From positions 1-21,091 of IMG/VR virus record IMGVR_UViG_3300020193_001056: DNA of 21,091 nt; one strand, 5' to 3'. The notes below the pieces were generated by a model. That model saw only the letters and a program-made list of their open reading frames with translations, was not told the origin of the DNA and ran no database searches. Below, piece after piece: positions 5,057-13,743 of the stretch; the stretch's first letter is position 1; every line of letters starts with the position of its first letter. The stretch is from a virus. Position numbers and translations under genes: made by a program.

Positions 5057-6139
5057 ATGGGACAATATGTAAAAAAAGCACTTGTTTTGGGTGCTGGTGG
5101 TTTCATTGGAAGCCACATGGTAAAAAGACTTCGATCTGAAGGTTATTGGGTTCGTGGTGTAGACCTTAAGTATCCAGAGTTTTCTATTTCTCAAGCGGAT
5201 GAATTCATCCAAGGCGATCTTCGAGATATGAGTTTTGTTCGTCGTGTTCTTGAATTTAAAGGAGAGCAGGGAAACTTCTATAACTCAGTGCCTTATCGTT
5301 ACATTCTTCCTTTTCATGAAATCTATCAGTTTGCTGCTGATATGGGTGGTGCTGGATTTGTTTTCACTGGAGAAAACGATGCAGACATTATGCACAACTC
5401 TGCAACAATCAATTTGAACGTTCTTGAGGCTCAACGTCAATTGAATGAAACTTTTGATGGTGTTGATAATGGTACAGCATGTGTTCGCCCAGTATTAGAC
5501 TACCAAACTAAAATTTTCTATTCTAGTTCTGCTTGCATGTATCCAGAACATAATCAACTCGATCCCGATAATCCAGATTGCCGTGAAGAATCAGCATACC
5601 CAGCAGCACCCGATTCTGAATATGGTTGGGAGAAGTTGTTCTCAGAGCGATTGTTTTTCGCTTATTCTCGTAATTATGGGATCCCTGTTCGGGTTGCTAG
5701 GTATCATAATATCTTTGGACCAGAAGGAACTTGGGAAGGTGGACGTGAGAAAGCACCCGCAGCAATCTGTCGCAAAGTAGCTTATCTTCCACAGGAAGGT
5801 GGAACCATCGATGTGTGGGGAGACGGGTTACAAACTCGTTCCTTCCTGTATATTGATGAATGTATCGAAGCAACCCGCAGACTAATGGATAGTAATTTCA
5901 TCGGACCCATTAATATTGGTTCTGAAGAAATGGTTACTATCAATCAACTTGTTGATATTGCTGCTAAAGTTGCAGATAAGGTTGTAGAAAAGAATCATAT
6001 TGATGGACCTCTTGGAGTTCGTGGTCGCAATTCCAACAATGGTCTTATCCGTCAAAAACTTGGTTGGGATTACAGTATGACTTTAGAAGAAGGTATTGAA
6101 AAAACATATAATTGGATCAACTCCCAATTAAAAAAATAA
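5057..6139 (+). CDS. GDP-mannose 3,5-epimerase
   Basis: This extended short-chain dehydrogenase-type epimerase (360 aa) converts GDP-D-mannose to GDP-L-galactose (and GDP-L-gulose) with bound NAD. It has the Rossmann loop GAGGFIGSH (12-20), SSSACMYP with C160, YGWEK with Y189 and K193, and GGREKAPAA with K232. In the plant enzyme, as I recall the numbering, the matching catalytic residues are C145, Y174, K178 and K217; all four are shifted by exactly 15 here. The long motifs WGDGLQTRSF and GVRGRNS are also plant-GME-like. This sets it apart from GDP-fucose synthase (WcaG). Start: ATG 5057 was taken, but AAAGGA at 5037-5042 is better spaced for the in-frame TTG codons at 5048 or 5051, which would add 2-3 residues. 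It opens the glycan operon. Confidence 0.9.
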   Translation: MGQYVKKALVLGAGGFIGSHMVKRLRSEGYWVRGVDLKYPEFSISQADEFIQGDLRDMSFVRRVLEFKGEQGNFYNSVPYRYILPFHEIYQFAADMGGAGFVFTGENDADIMHNSATINLNVLEAQRQLNETFDGVDNGTACVRPVLDYQTKIFYSSSACMYPEHNQLDPDNPDCREESAYPAAPDSEYGWEKLFSERLFFAYSRNYGIPVRVARYHNIFGPEGTWEGGREKAPAAICRKVAYLPQEGGTIDVWGDGLQTRSFLYIDECIEATRRLMDSNFIGPINIGSEEMVTINQLVDIAAKVADKVVEKNHIDGPLGVRGRNSNNGLIRQKLGWDYSMTLEEGIEKTYNWINSQLKK

Positions 6140-6142
6140 ATA
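6135..6142 (+). promoter_or_regulatory. Possible T4-type late promoter (AATAAATA)
   Basis: The octamer fits the NATAAATA late consensus used by T4-like phages and lies 21 bases before the ATG of the double nucleotidyltransferase, straddling the stop of the epimerase gene. In AT-rich DNA such a match can arise by chance, so support is modest. Confidence 0.35.
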
Positions 6143-6163
6143 TAATTCAATACGAAAGAATAT

Positions 6164-7726
6164 ATGAAAATTATAATTCCAATGTCTGGTATGAGCAGCA
6201 GATTTTCTGCTGCTGGATACACTGAACCCAAATACTTAATTGAAGTAGATGGAAAAACGGTAATAGAACATATCGTAGATCTTTTTCCGAAAGATTCCGA
6301 ATTTGTTTTTATAGTAAATGATATTCATTCTAAGACTACAAATATTCAAGAAGTTTTAAATGATTTAGTTGAAAATAAAACTATTCTAAGCATACCATCT
6401 CACAAATTGGGTCCAGTTTATACGGTATCAAAAATTTTTGATATTATTGAAGATGATGAGCAAGTCATAATAAATTATTGTGATTTCTCAATGTACTGGA
6501 ATTACAATGAATTTGAGCAGTTTGTAAACGATACTCAATGTGATGGAGCAGTAGTTTGTTATACTGGATTCCATCCACATATGCTGGGTAGTGATAATTA
6601 TGCATTTTGTAAAGTAGAGGATAATAATAGAATAGTAGAAATTAGAGAAAAGCAACCATTTACAGACGATAAAATGTCTGAATTTGCATCTACTGGAACC
6701 TACTATTTTAAAAAAGGTTCTTATGTAAAAAAATATTTCCAGCAATTAATGGATGAAGATGACAATATTAATGGGGAGTATTATGTAAGTTTAATTTATA
6801 ATTTGCTTAATAACGATCAATTAAACTCTTTTGTTTTTGAAGTTCCTCACATGTTGCAGTGGGGAACTCCTTCGGACTTAGATTTTTATAGAAAGTGGTC
6901 TTCTTATAATATTAAAACTTTATTTCAAAGACCAAATGCAGTTTTAGTTGATGCTGTTACAATACTTTCTATGGCAGGTGCTGGAAGTAGATTTAAATCC
7001 GAAGGATATGATTTACCAAAACCATTCATTTCAATTAATGGAAAAAGAATGGTAGATCAAGCGGTAAGGTGTTTACCAAGAACAGATGAAGTAATATATG
7101 GATGTTTAAAGGATCATAAAGACTTAACTGATTTGGATGGAGAAATAGTTTGGATTGATGAAATTCTTCAAGGTCAGGCTTGCACTTGTGAGAAAATATT
7201 AGAAAATATTGATTCAAAATTGGCAGTTTTAATTTCTGCTTGTGATAATGGGGTTTTCTATGATCCGTTTGAATTTACTGATTTAGTAAATGATGAATCT
7301 AATGATATTATAGTCTGGAGTTATACTAAAAATTATGCCAGTAAATATAATCCAAATATGTATTCTTGGTTAGATATTGATTCTAATGGTAATATTACAA
7401 AAGTAAATGTTAAAGAATTTAAAGGAGATGATCCATTAAAGGGGAATGCTATTGTTGGAACTATGTTCTTTAGAAATAAAGAAAAGTTTATTGAACCACT
7501 AAAGAATCTTTACTCTACTAATACTACAACAAATGGAGAATATTATGTAGATAATCTAATTAATTCTGCTATTGAAATGGGATATAAAGTTAAAAACTTT
7601 ACCGTTGATGAATATATTTGTTGGGGAACTCCCAATGATTTAAAAACTTACGAATATTGGCAAAGATTTTTTGATAAAGCTGATTGGCATCCTTATGAGT
7701 ATTCAAAAGACTATTTTACCAATTGA
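6164..7726 (+). CDS. Tandem (two-domain) sugar-phosphate nucleotidyltransferase
   Basis: This 520-aa protein holds two complete NTP-transferase (GT-A-like) domains in a row. Domain 1 (about 1-245) has MSGMSSRF (7-14) and EPKY; domain 2 (about 265-515) has MAGAGSRF (270-277) and LPKPF. Both match the nucleotide-binding signature GxGxRF..PKP. Both also keep a presumed metal-binding Asp (NYCDF; SACDN), a GEYYV motif and a late WGTPxDL motif, which shows internal duplication. Members of this superfamily join NTP and a sugar-1-phosphate to make an activated sugar. The substrate is not readable from sequence. Having two diverged domains suggests two activities, or one active and one regulatory half. 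It lies between the GME and GT61 genes; the next ORF starts inside its end. Confidence 0.85.
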   Translation: MKIIIPMSGMSSRFSAAGYTEPKYLIEVDGKTVIEHIVDLFPKDSEFVFIVNDIHSKTTNIQEVLNDLVENKTILSIPSHKLGPVYTVSKIFDIIEDDEQVIINYCDFSMYWNYNEFEQFVNDTQCDGAVVCYTGFHPHMLGSDNYAFCKVEDNNRIVEIREKQPFTDDKMSEFASTGTYYFKKGSYVKKYFQQLMDEDDNINGEYYVSLIYNLLNNDQLNSFVFEVPHMLQWGTPSDLDFYRKWSSYNIKTLFQRPNAVLVDAVTILSMAGAGSRFKSEGYDLPKPFISINGKRMVDQAVRCLPRTDEVIYGCLKDHKDLTDLDGEIVWIDEILQGQACTCEKILENIDSKLAVLISACDNGVFYDPFEFTDLVNDESNDIIVWSYTKNYASKYNPNMYSWLDIDSNGNITKVNVKEFKGDDPLKGNAIVGTMFFRNKEKFIEPLKNLYSTNTTTNGEYYVDNLINSAIEMGYKVKNFTVDEYICWGTPNDLKTYEYWQRFFDKADWHPYEYSKDYFTN

Positions 7727-8798
7727 ATATTGGAATTCTGGAAGAACTAGACTGATCAAAGAAAAAGATGAAAATGGTAGGAATATTGAAGTTGCATACT
7801 TCTTTGGTTGCCAATTTACTGGATTATCAAAGCATTATCCGCAACCACTAATCTATTCTCATCAAACACATAGACTTATTCTTCCGACAAAAGAGATGTT
7901 TATGTCTCTTGGTCGTGGTACAGTTTATGAAGAAACGATGGCGTATGAAGTAGATCATCCATTTTACTTTAAGAACTTTTGTTCTCTTCCAGTATTTTAT
8001 TTTGTTTATAATACTGCAAATTATTATCACTTCATATATGATACGTTACCTTATCTTTACTCTTATTTTAACGAGAAGGAAATTCATCCAGAATTGAAAC
8101 TTCTTATGAGTCCTCCAGAAGGTAAGGATGATTTATATCCCTTTGTTTGGGAATGCTTAGAACTTTTGGGAATAAGAAAAAAAGATGTAGTATTTCTTAA
8201 TCCAGATACTTTATACAATACGGTTGTAGTTGGTTCTTCCTTGACTCATAATGGTCTTTCAAATACTCCACCACATTCAGGAGTATTTGATATTATTAAC
8301 CGTATGAAGGGCGACTATCAAGGACCAGAAAAGATTTATGTTTCTCGTAGAACTTGGTTGCATAATAACTTTGATAATATTGGCACCAACTACACAGAGC
8401 GTCGTCGTTGCGTAAATGAAGATGAAGTCGCAGAACTCTTCAAGTCTCAAGGATATGAAGAAGTATTCTGCGAAAATATGACGATGAAAGAAAAGATTGG
8501 ACTATTTAATTCTGCAAAATATGTTGCTGGTCCTATTGGGGGAGGTATGTGTAACGTAATCTTTTCTCCACCAGAAACTAAAGTCATTTCAATCAACAGT
8601 CCTTTATTCTTTGATGTCAATACTCGATTTGAGTATTCGATGATGAACACGCAACTTTATCACTTTAATGATACTAAGTTTGTTGAAAAAGTAGAAGAAA
8701 GTGTTGAAAGTGATAGTGCCCTTTCAATTTCTGGTGGTCTAAACTCACCTTGGAGAGTAAATCTAAATACCCTAGAAACTTTTATTAAATATGTCTGA
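7695..8798 (+). CDS. GT61-family (DUF563) glycosyltransferase
   Basis: This 367-aa protein has the GT61/DUF563 pattern: NYYHFIYDTLPYL (H at about 112), KIYVSRR, NEDEVAELFKSQGYEEV (N at about 241), then AKYVAGPIGGGMCNVIFSPP near residue 283, equivalent to the family's GPHGAGxxN motif, here with GG instead of the usual H-G. GT61 enzymes take part in capsule and O-chain synthesis in bacteria. I chose ATG 7695, which overlaps the upstream gene by 32 bases; the longer frame from a TTG at 7671 adds residues that do not look like part of the family. It overlaps the next gene by 8 bases. Confidence 0.8.
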   Translation: MSIQKTILPIEYWNSGRTRLIKEKDENGRNIEVAYFFGCQFTGLSKHYPQPLIYSHQTHRLILPTKEMFMSLGRGTVYEETMAYEVDHPFYFKNFCSLPVFYFVYNTANYYHFIYDTLPYLYSYFNEKEIHPELKLLMSPPEGKDDLYPFVWECLELLGIRKKDVVFLNPDTLYNTVVVGSSLTHNGLSNTPPHSGVFDIINRMKGDYQGPEKIYVSRRTWLHNNFDNIGTNYTERRRCVNEDEVAELFKSQGYEEVFCENMTMKEKIGLFNSAKYVAGPIGGGMCNVIFSPPETKVISINSPLFFDVNTRFEYSMMNTQLYHFNDTKFVEKVEESVESDSALSISGGLNSPWRVNLNTLETFIKYV

Positions 8799-9456
8799 AA
8801 TACTAGATTTAGCACACGAAATTAGTGATTATACTATTTGTGGTGAAGGAAATGTTTCCATGCGTAAAAGCGAAAATACATTTGTGATTAAAGCAAGTGG
8901 AACAAGTCTTCATACATTATCCGAAGAAGATTTGACTTTATGTAATGTCAGAGGAGTTCAAATTGGACTCTTACAAAAGAAATCAAGTATCGAAACTTCC
9001 TTTCACGCTTGGATTATGAAAACCTTTCCAGAAATAAATTTTATTGCTCATACTCATCCACCTAATACAACGAAAATTCTTTGTTCTAATCAAATATACC
9101 AGTTTGCAAATCGTAGATGGTTTCCTGATCAAATAGTTAGAAATGGAACTAAGTCTTGTGTAGTTCCTTATGCACCTCCTGGGGAAGCAATTTTAAAATT
9201 AGTTGAGGAATATGTGTCTAGGTTTGTTGATCGTGAAGGATTCTTTCCAAAGTTGATTCTACTTCAAAATCATGGTATAATCACAGCATCTGCATCTAAA
9301 AAAGATTGTGCCGCTGCAACTTTAATGTGTGAAAAATCTGCCGATATTTTTGTCGGAGCAAAACTTCTAGGCGGGGTTAAGTTTCTTACTAGACAGGAAG
9401 TTGCTGATGTTGATACTTGCCCAAATGAAAATTATAGGAGAAATATGTATCAATGA
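8791..9456 (+). CDS. Class II aldolase/adducin-family protein (fuculose-phosphate aldolase-like)
   Basis: This 221-aa protein shows the zinc-aldolase signature of the FucA/AraD family: CGEGNVSMR near residue 17 and ASGTSL (phosphate and substrate loops), E68 in the ETSFHAW segment (the proton donor position), HTHPP with zinc ligands H87 and H89, and a third ligand H161 in QNHGI. The length fits FucA (about 215 aa). Known members split or epimerise sugar phosphates such as L-fuculose-1-phosphate or L-ribulose-5-phosphate. The substrate here is unknown. Within a glycan cluster it could shape a rare sugar precursor rather than break sugars down. It is coupled to both neighbours by short overlaps. 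Confidence 0.8.
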   Translation: MSEILDLAHEISDYTICGEGNVSMRKSENTFVIKASGTSLHTLSEEDLTLCNVRGVQIGLLQKKSSIETSFHAWIMKTFPEINFIAHTHPPNTTKILCSNQIYQFANRRWFPDQIVRNGTKSCVVPYAPPGEAILKLVEEYVSRFVDREGFFPKLILLQNHGIITASASKKDCAAATLMCEKSADIFVGAKLLGGVKFLTRQEVADVDTCPNENYRRNMYQ

Positions 9457-9764
9457 AAGTCATTTATGTTGATATTGACGAAACCATTTGTCATCGGGAA
9501 ACTTCTGTTGATTTTGGTACGACTCACGATTACACTAAAGCTAAACCCATAATAGATAATATTAAAAAGATCAATAAACTGTATGATGAAGGTCATACAA
9601 TAGTTTATTGGACTGCTCGTGGATCCAGAAAGCAAATTAATTGGGAAGAACTAACAAAAAATCAACTTGCTGAATGGGGAGCGAAGTATCACGAATTAAG
9701 AGTAGATAAACCATTTTACGATCTATTCATAGAAGATAAAGCATTGAGGATTGAGGAACTGTGA
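9453..9764 (+). CDS. Small HAD-superfamily phosphatase, capsule-biosynthesis (EcbF/BcbF) type
   Basis: This 103-aa protein begins MKVIYVDIDETI, giving the HAD catalytic pair D7 (nucleophile) and D9 (acid/base). A second motif WTARGSRK (about residue 52 on) and the late FIEDKA (motif IV acidic pair) are present, so it looks complete though short. It resembles the capsule biosynthesis phosphatase group named after EcbF/BcbF. Such enzymes remove phosphate from a sugar or polyol phosphate. Its ATG overlaps the aldolase stop (ATGA) and its stop overlaps the GTG of the next gene, so aldolase, phosphatase and GDPD-like protein form a tight trio that may make one precursor. Confidence 0.75.
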   Translation: MKVIYVDIDETICHRETSVDFGTTHDYTKAKPIIDNIKKINKLYDEGHTIVYWTARGSRKQINWEELTKNQLAEWGAKYHELRVDKPFYDLFIEDKALRIEEL

Positions 9765-10207
9765 AAATTATTTCTCATAGAGGGAACATTCGTGGTCCAG
9801 TTCCCGATAAAGAAAATAGACCCAGTTACATTGATTGTGCAATTGGAAATGGATATGATGTAGAGATTGATGTCCGATCAATTAACGGAGAATTGTGGTT
9901 GGGACACGATGAACCACAATATAAAATTGATCATAATTGGATTGATAAACGTAGACACTATCTTTGGATTCATTGTAAAAATTCAGAAGCAGCAGTTGAA
10001 TGTTGGGCATATCATTCATTTTGTCATACTAACGATCCTTTTACTTATACTACAACTGGAAAAATTTGGTTACACGATCTCTCTATGAAGATTGATAATA
10101 ATGTTATTATACCTCTGATTGATAGGGATGATATTGTTGGATTGACTGATACCACTTGTTTTGATAATGCTTTTGCTGTTTGCACAGATTACCCTTCTTT
10201 TGTATGA
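9761..10207 (+). CDS. Short GDPD-like (glycerophosphodiester phosphodiesterase-type) protein
   Basis: This 148-aa protein has an N-terminal half matching GDPD enzymes: ISHRGN (HRG motif), KENRPSY in place of PENT, GYDVEIDVR and LWLGHDEP (metal and catalytic residues E, D, H, D). Full GDPDs are about 240-300 aa and form a TIM barrel; this one lacks the C-terminal strands, so it is a short version or has taken another role. GDPDs cleave glycerol-phospho-X diesters; in a glycan context it could act on glycerol-phosphate decorations (inference). The start is GTG 9761, overlapping the previous stop (GTGA); the next gene starts inside its last codons. Confidence 0.7.
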   Translation: MKIISHRGNIRGPVPDKENRPSYIDCAIGNGYDVEIDVRSINGELWLGHDEPQYKIDHNWIDKRRHYLWIHCKNSEAAVECWAYHSFCHTNDPFTYTTTGKIWLHDLSMKIDNNVIIPLIDRDDIVGLTDTTCFDNAFAVCTDYPSFV

Positions 10208-11007
10208 AAGATATATTTTTTATTGGTTATGATGCTATTGGAGATTATATTTCCAATAATGGAATGATTAGATTTCTTTTAGAAAAGTATAATAAAGTAT
10301 ATGTTGTAACTGATATCTGCGGTTCTTTTGTTCAATCTTTATTTCACGATAATAAAAATATAATTCCTGTCGGATTTATAGAATATCATGATAGATGTTT
10401 AAGTAAAGATTCTTTTGATATCATTGATACTAGAGTTGGAGAACTTTATTATCACGAGGGAAATTATGATGGAAATTATTACAATAAACTTAGAAAGATT
10501 GGAACAGCACTAAACATAGATATTGACGATCAAGAAATACCAGATAATGCATCGCAATTTTATGTTCATATGGGACTTCCTCGCTCAATGAGAATCGATA
10601 ATTTTTATTTTGATCGATTAATTGAAGATGAGAATAACTTGTTTGAATCATTGAAACTTCAATCGGATTATGCTGCTATTTGTGATTATGACCCGTTTTA
10701 TATAAACAAAAAATATGTCAATAGCAAATCGGTTGTGAATTTGCATAGACTATCTTCAAATTTTGTAGATACAATAAAAGTTATTGAAAATGCAAATGAA
10801 GTTCATTTAATTGAAAATTCTGTTGCTCTTTTTGTTTATCATTTGCAGTCAAAAAATCTAATGAAAAATGTTGAAGTCAATCTTCACGCATATTCTAGAA
10901 CTGAATGGCACAGAAAATGTGATGGTCCAGACTGTAACAATGCATATCTAAATATGTTGTTAAAACCAAAACTGGATAACTGGAATGTTATTTGGTATGA
11001 AAATTAG
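10204..11007 (+). CDS. Putative GT-B glycosyltransferase, GT9/heptosyltransferase-like
   Basis: This 267-aa protein has an N-terminal segment (DIFFIGYDAIGDYISNNGMI) with the GD at the place used by heptosyltransferases (GT9). A later block, VIENANEVHLIENSVALFVYHL, resembles the C-terminal sugar-nucleotide-binding part of GT-B enzymes (I..A..vHliDS). Full GT9 enzymes are longer (about 320-350 aa), so this is a tentative fold-level call. ATG 10204 overlaps the previous stop (ATGA); a longer reading from a TTG at 10180 overlaps the upstream gene more and is less likely. G+C is very low. Confidence 0.45.
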   Translation: MKDIFFIGYDAIGDYISNNGMIRFLLEKYNKVYVVTDICGSFVQSLFHDNKNIIPVGFIEYHDRCLSKDSFDIIDTRVGELYYHEGNYDGNYYNKLRKIGTALNIDIDDQEIPDNASQFYVHMGLPRSMRIDNFYFDRLIEDENNLFESLKLQSDYAAICDYDPFYINKKYVNSKSVVNLHRLSSNFVDTIKVIENANEVHLIENSVALFVYHLQSKNLMKNVEVNLHAYSRTEWHRKCDGPDCNNAYLNMLLKPKLDNWNVIWYEN

Positions 11008-11021
11008 TATATTAAATTTTT

Positions 11022-11720
11022 ATGTTTGTAATTCCTTGTAAATACGATTCTCGTTCTCCAATATTAGATTCTATTAAGTCTATAACAGAAATTCACCCAA
11101 CAGAAAAAATTGTTCTGGTTGATTCTGGATCCGAAGATAAGTCTTATTATAAAGATATGGAGGGATATGATAACGTAGAAATATTGGATGTATCTAATCC
11201 ATATAGATTAATCGGAGCACTAAAACACGCATATCAAAAATATCCAAATGAAGGATATTATGTTTTAATGCACGATTCGGTATCATTAAAAAAATCAATT
11301 CAGAGTTTTATTGATTCTCTTGATAGAATTAAAGTTTTTATGCACTTCAGTTCTCCATTGAATACTTTAGATTCAAATATTAGGGGAGAATATATTCAAT
11401 GGATGAATGATATATTTGAAAAAATTGATTATGTAAATGATGTCAATGGATATTTTTCTAATGATTTTTATGGTATATTTGGAACAATGGGAATATACTC
11501 AAATAATTTTGTAAAACTTTTGGATAGCAAAAAAGTATTAGAAAATGTAAAAGCAGAAACATTTAATCACGGACAATTTTCAGAAAGAGTAATTGGGTAT
11601 ATTTGTAAATCTGAAGGAATTGATATTTCTAGTAGTATTGATGGCGATGCATTAATGAAATGGAATGACATTCAAACAGATAATTTGGAATATATGAGAA
11701 AGAGGTTTTTATCAAGATGA
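11022..11720 (+). CDS. Putative GT-A-fold glycosyltransferase
   Basis: This 232-aa protein opens with a short strand (FVIPCKYDSR), a second strand VLVDSGSED, and a central YVLMHDSVSL where the usual DxD of GT-A enzymes would sit (here HDS). This order of alternating strands and helices fits a GT2-like or hypothetical virus glycosyltransferase, but the classic motif is not conserved. It begins 14 bases after the previous stop and overlaps the next gene (ATGA). It probably transfers a sugar, given its neighbours; I cannot be sure. Confidence 0.45.
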   Translation: MFVIPCKYDSRSPILDSIKSITEIHPTEKIVLVDSGSEDKSYYKDMEGYDNVEILDVSNPYRLIGALKHAYQKYPNEGYYVLMHDSVSLKKSIQSFIDSLDRIKVFMHFSSPLNTLDSNIRGEYIQWMNDIFEKIDYVNDVNGYFSNDFYGIFGTMGIYSNNFVKLLDSKKVLENVKAETFNHGQFSERVIGYICKSEGIDISSSIDGDALMKWNDIQTDNLEYMRKRFLSR

Positions 11721-12379
11721 AAAGAATTTTAAATTTAGTATTAGCTTGTAAAGAAGGTCATTATGGTCCTATAGATACTGCCGCAAAAGAAACTTGGGCT
11801 TCTGCATCTCCAGAAAATATTAAAACAATTTTTATGTATGGTGGAGGCGAAAAAATTTTTTGGGATGAAAATGATTCATTTTATGTTAATAGAAGAGAGT
11901 CGTTAGATATTTGTCCATATAAAACTCTTTCTGCTTATGAGACATTTTTGGAATCCGATTTTGATTATATCTTTAGATGCAATTCTACAGGATACTTTGA
12001 TTTAAATCTTGTTAGTGAATTCGTAGAAGATAAACCGCTAGAAAATTTTTATTGTGGATGTCACGGAGAATTGAACGGAGTCGATTTTGCTTCTGGTAGC
12101 GGATACTTCCTCTCAAAAGATTTGGTAACAGAAATTGTTAAAAACAAAGAATTATTGTATAATTATGGAATGCCAGGTTGGTGTGATGATGTAATGATAG
12201 GAAAATTTGTAACTCAAGTTTTGGGAGTTCAAATTGATCCATCAGCAAAACGAATTGATTTAATTCCAGAAGATATATCTGACGATTTGGATATGTCTTA
12301 TTATCATTATCGAATCTTAAACAAAGGGGATGCAAATTCCATATATCGTATTCATGAATTAAAATGCAAAAACCAATAG
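11717..12379 (+). CDS. Putative GT31-like (Fringe/beta-galactosyltransferase-type) glycosyltransferase
   Basis: This 220-aa protein has late motifs reminiscent of GT31: FASGSGYFLSKDLV (compare GxGYvlS) followed by WCDDVMIGKFV (compare the EDVyvG motif). The usual central DxD seems replaced by CNS in FRCNSTGY, so metal binding may differ. The start is MKRILNLVLACKEGHYG, a typical first strand, at ATG 11717 overlapping the previous stop. The product is likely a transferase adding hexose in beta linkage, but the missing DxD makes the activity uncertain. Confidence 0.55.
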   Translation: MKRILNLVLACKEGHYGPIDTAAKETWASASPENIKTIFMYGGGEKIFWDENDSFYVNRRESLDICPYKTLSAYETFLESDFDYIFRCNSTGYFDLNLVSEFVEDKPLENFYCGCHGELNGVDFASGSGYFLSKDLVTEIVKNKELLYNYGMPGWCDDVMIGKFVTQVLGVQIDPSAKRIDLIPEDISDDLDMSYYHYRILNKGDANSIYRIHELKCKNQ

Positions 12380-13743
12380 CAATATTTTCTAGCGATAGTA
12401 ATCCAGATTACTCGGAGTTCTCTCCCTTAGTTTCTGAAATGTGGGAAACTTTGGGATTTGAACCATTTTATGCACAGATAGGAACAAAAGAGTTCCCACT
12501 TATTCCTGGAGTAGAATCATCTTTACAATCCCAAATTGTCAGATTATATGCAGCAAAACTATTCCCAGATAGAATAGTTTTAACTACAGATATTGATATG
12601 CTCCCGTTTGATCAAAATTATTATTGGTCAAAACTTCCGAAGTCTGATAATCAAGTAGTAATATATTCTTCCGATGCACACGAAGGTAAAAGATATCCAA
12701 TGTGCTATCTTTCTGCATACGGTAAAGTTCTTTCTTCTATTGCATTAGATAATGAAAATGAAACTTGGGAAGAATTTGTTTTGCGTCTCAATTCCTTAGG
12801 ATTGGGATGGAATACTGATGAATTATACATTACGGAAAGAATTGATAATTGTTCTTTTGATAAAGTAAAGTATAATAGAGAATGGGAATATGGAATGGCA
12901 AAGAATAGACTAGATAGAGTCTATTGGACAATGCGAGATATATCTTATATTGATGCACACTGCCCTAGACCATATTCAAAACACAAAGAAGAAATTGATC
13001 AACTGAAATCTCTAATTAAATTAAACTATATGAATATTCAACCTTTTATTTTTAACTGGAATAATCAATTTGATAAAACATTTGCGATTCAAGAATCTCT
13101 TTCTAAGATTTTCGATAAAGTAACAGTTATCAATAGTGATGATAATAACACTAGAGATGGTTGGATTGACTTGGGAGATGATGCATATTTCAGCGATCAA
13201 TTTAGAAAAGCACTTGAATTGTTTGATGGAGATATCCTGATGCACGTTCAGGGAGATGTTTCTTATGATAATTGGGAAAAACTTGTAGAAGATGCAAGAA
13301 CATATTTTGATTATTATGATGCTGGAATTTACGCACCAAATATTGATTATACTTGGTATTCTTCCGAAAATACTGATATTGATTCTATTCAAGCAGATCA
13401 CGAAAATATAAAAATGGTTGCTTGCACGGATGAAACTGTTTGGTTTATTCGCAAAGAAATTATTCAGGAAATGACTACAAGAAATGTGGATTTCTCAAAT
13501 AACAAAATGGGTTGGGGTTGGGATCTTGTTCTTGCTTCTATTTGTTTTGTTAATGGTCGTCCAGTGATTCGTGATTATAATCATACAATTGATCATCCTC
13601 CAGGAACAAATTACAATAAAGATATTGCAGGAAAAGAAATGCAAGAAGTCTGGAGAACTCTTGATGATGAGTTAAAAACTGCATTTGCACTTATTAAAGG
13701 TAGCAAATACGATAGAGAAAAACTAGCTGGATATTTTCAATAA
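12364..13743 (+). CDS. Two-domain GT-A-type glycosyltransferase (fusion)
   Basis: This 459-aa protein is best read as two GT-A-like halves. The first (about 1-220) has LTTDIDMLPFD with a DxD at about residues 76-80. The second starts near residue 227 (IQPFIFNWNNQF) and has HVQGDVSYDNW (H at about 294), then CTDETVWFIRK and GWGWDL, where a GWGxD pattern is common in GT-A catalytic or acceptor loops. The gene overlaps the previous one by 16 bases and touches the next in TAATG. Fusion of two transferases suggests two sequential sugar additions. I know no exact family. Confidence 0.6.
   Translation: MQKPIAIFSSDSNPDYSEFSPLVSEMWETLGFEPFYAQIGTKEFPLIPGVESSLQSQIVRLYAAKLFPDRIVLTTDIDMLPFDQNYYWSKLPKSDNQVVIYSSDAHEGKRYPMCYLSAYGKVLSSIALDNENETWEEFVLRLNSLGLGWNTDELYITERIDNCSFDKVKYNREWEYGMAKNRLDRVYWTMRDISYIDAHCPRPYSKHKEEIDQLKSLIKLNYMNIQPFIFNWNNQFDKTFAIQESLSKIFDKVTVINSDDNNTRDGWIDLGDDAYFSDQFRKALELFDGDILMHVQGDVSYDNWEKLVEDARTYFDYYDAGIYAPNIDYTWYSSENTDIDSIQADHENIKMVACTDETVWFIRKEIIQEMTTRNVDFSNNKMGWGWDLVLASICFVNGRPVIRDYNHTIDHPPGTNYNKDIAGKEMQEVWRTLDDELKTAFALIKGSKYDREKLAGYFQ

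Noticed and set aside
10142-10168. Promoter-like TTGACT..GATAAT within the GDPD-like gene
   Set aside because: The spacer is only 15 bp and the match lies in AT-rich coding DNA where such pairs arise by chance.
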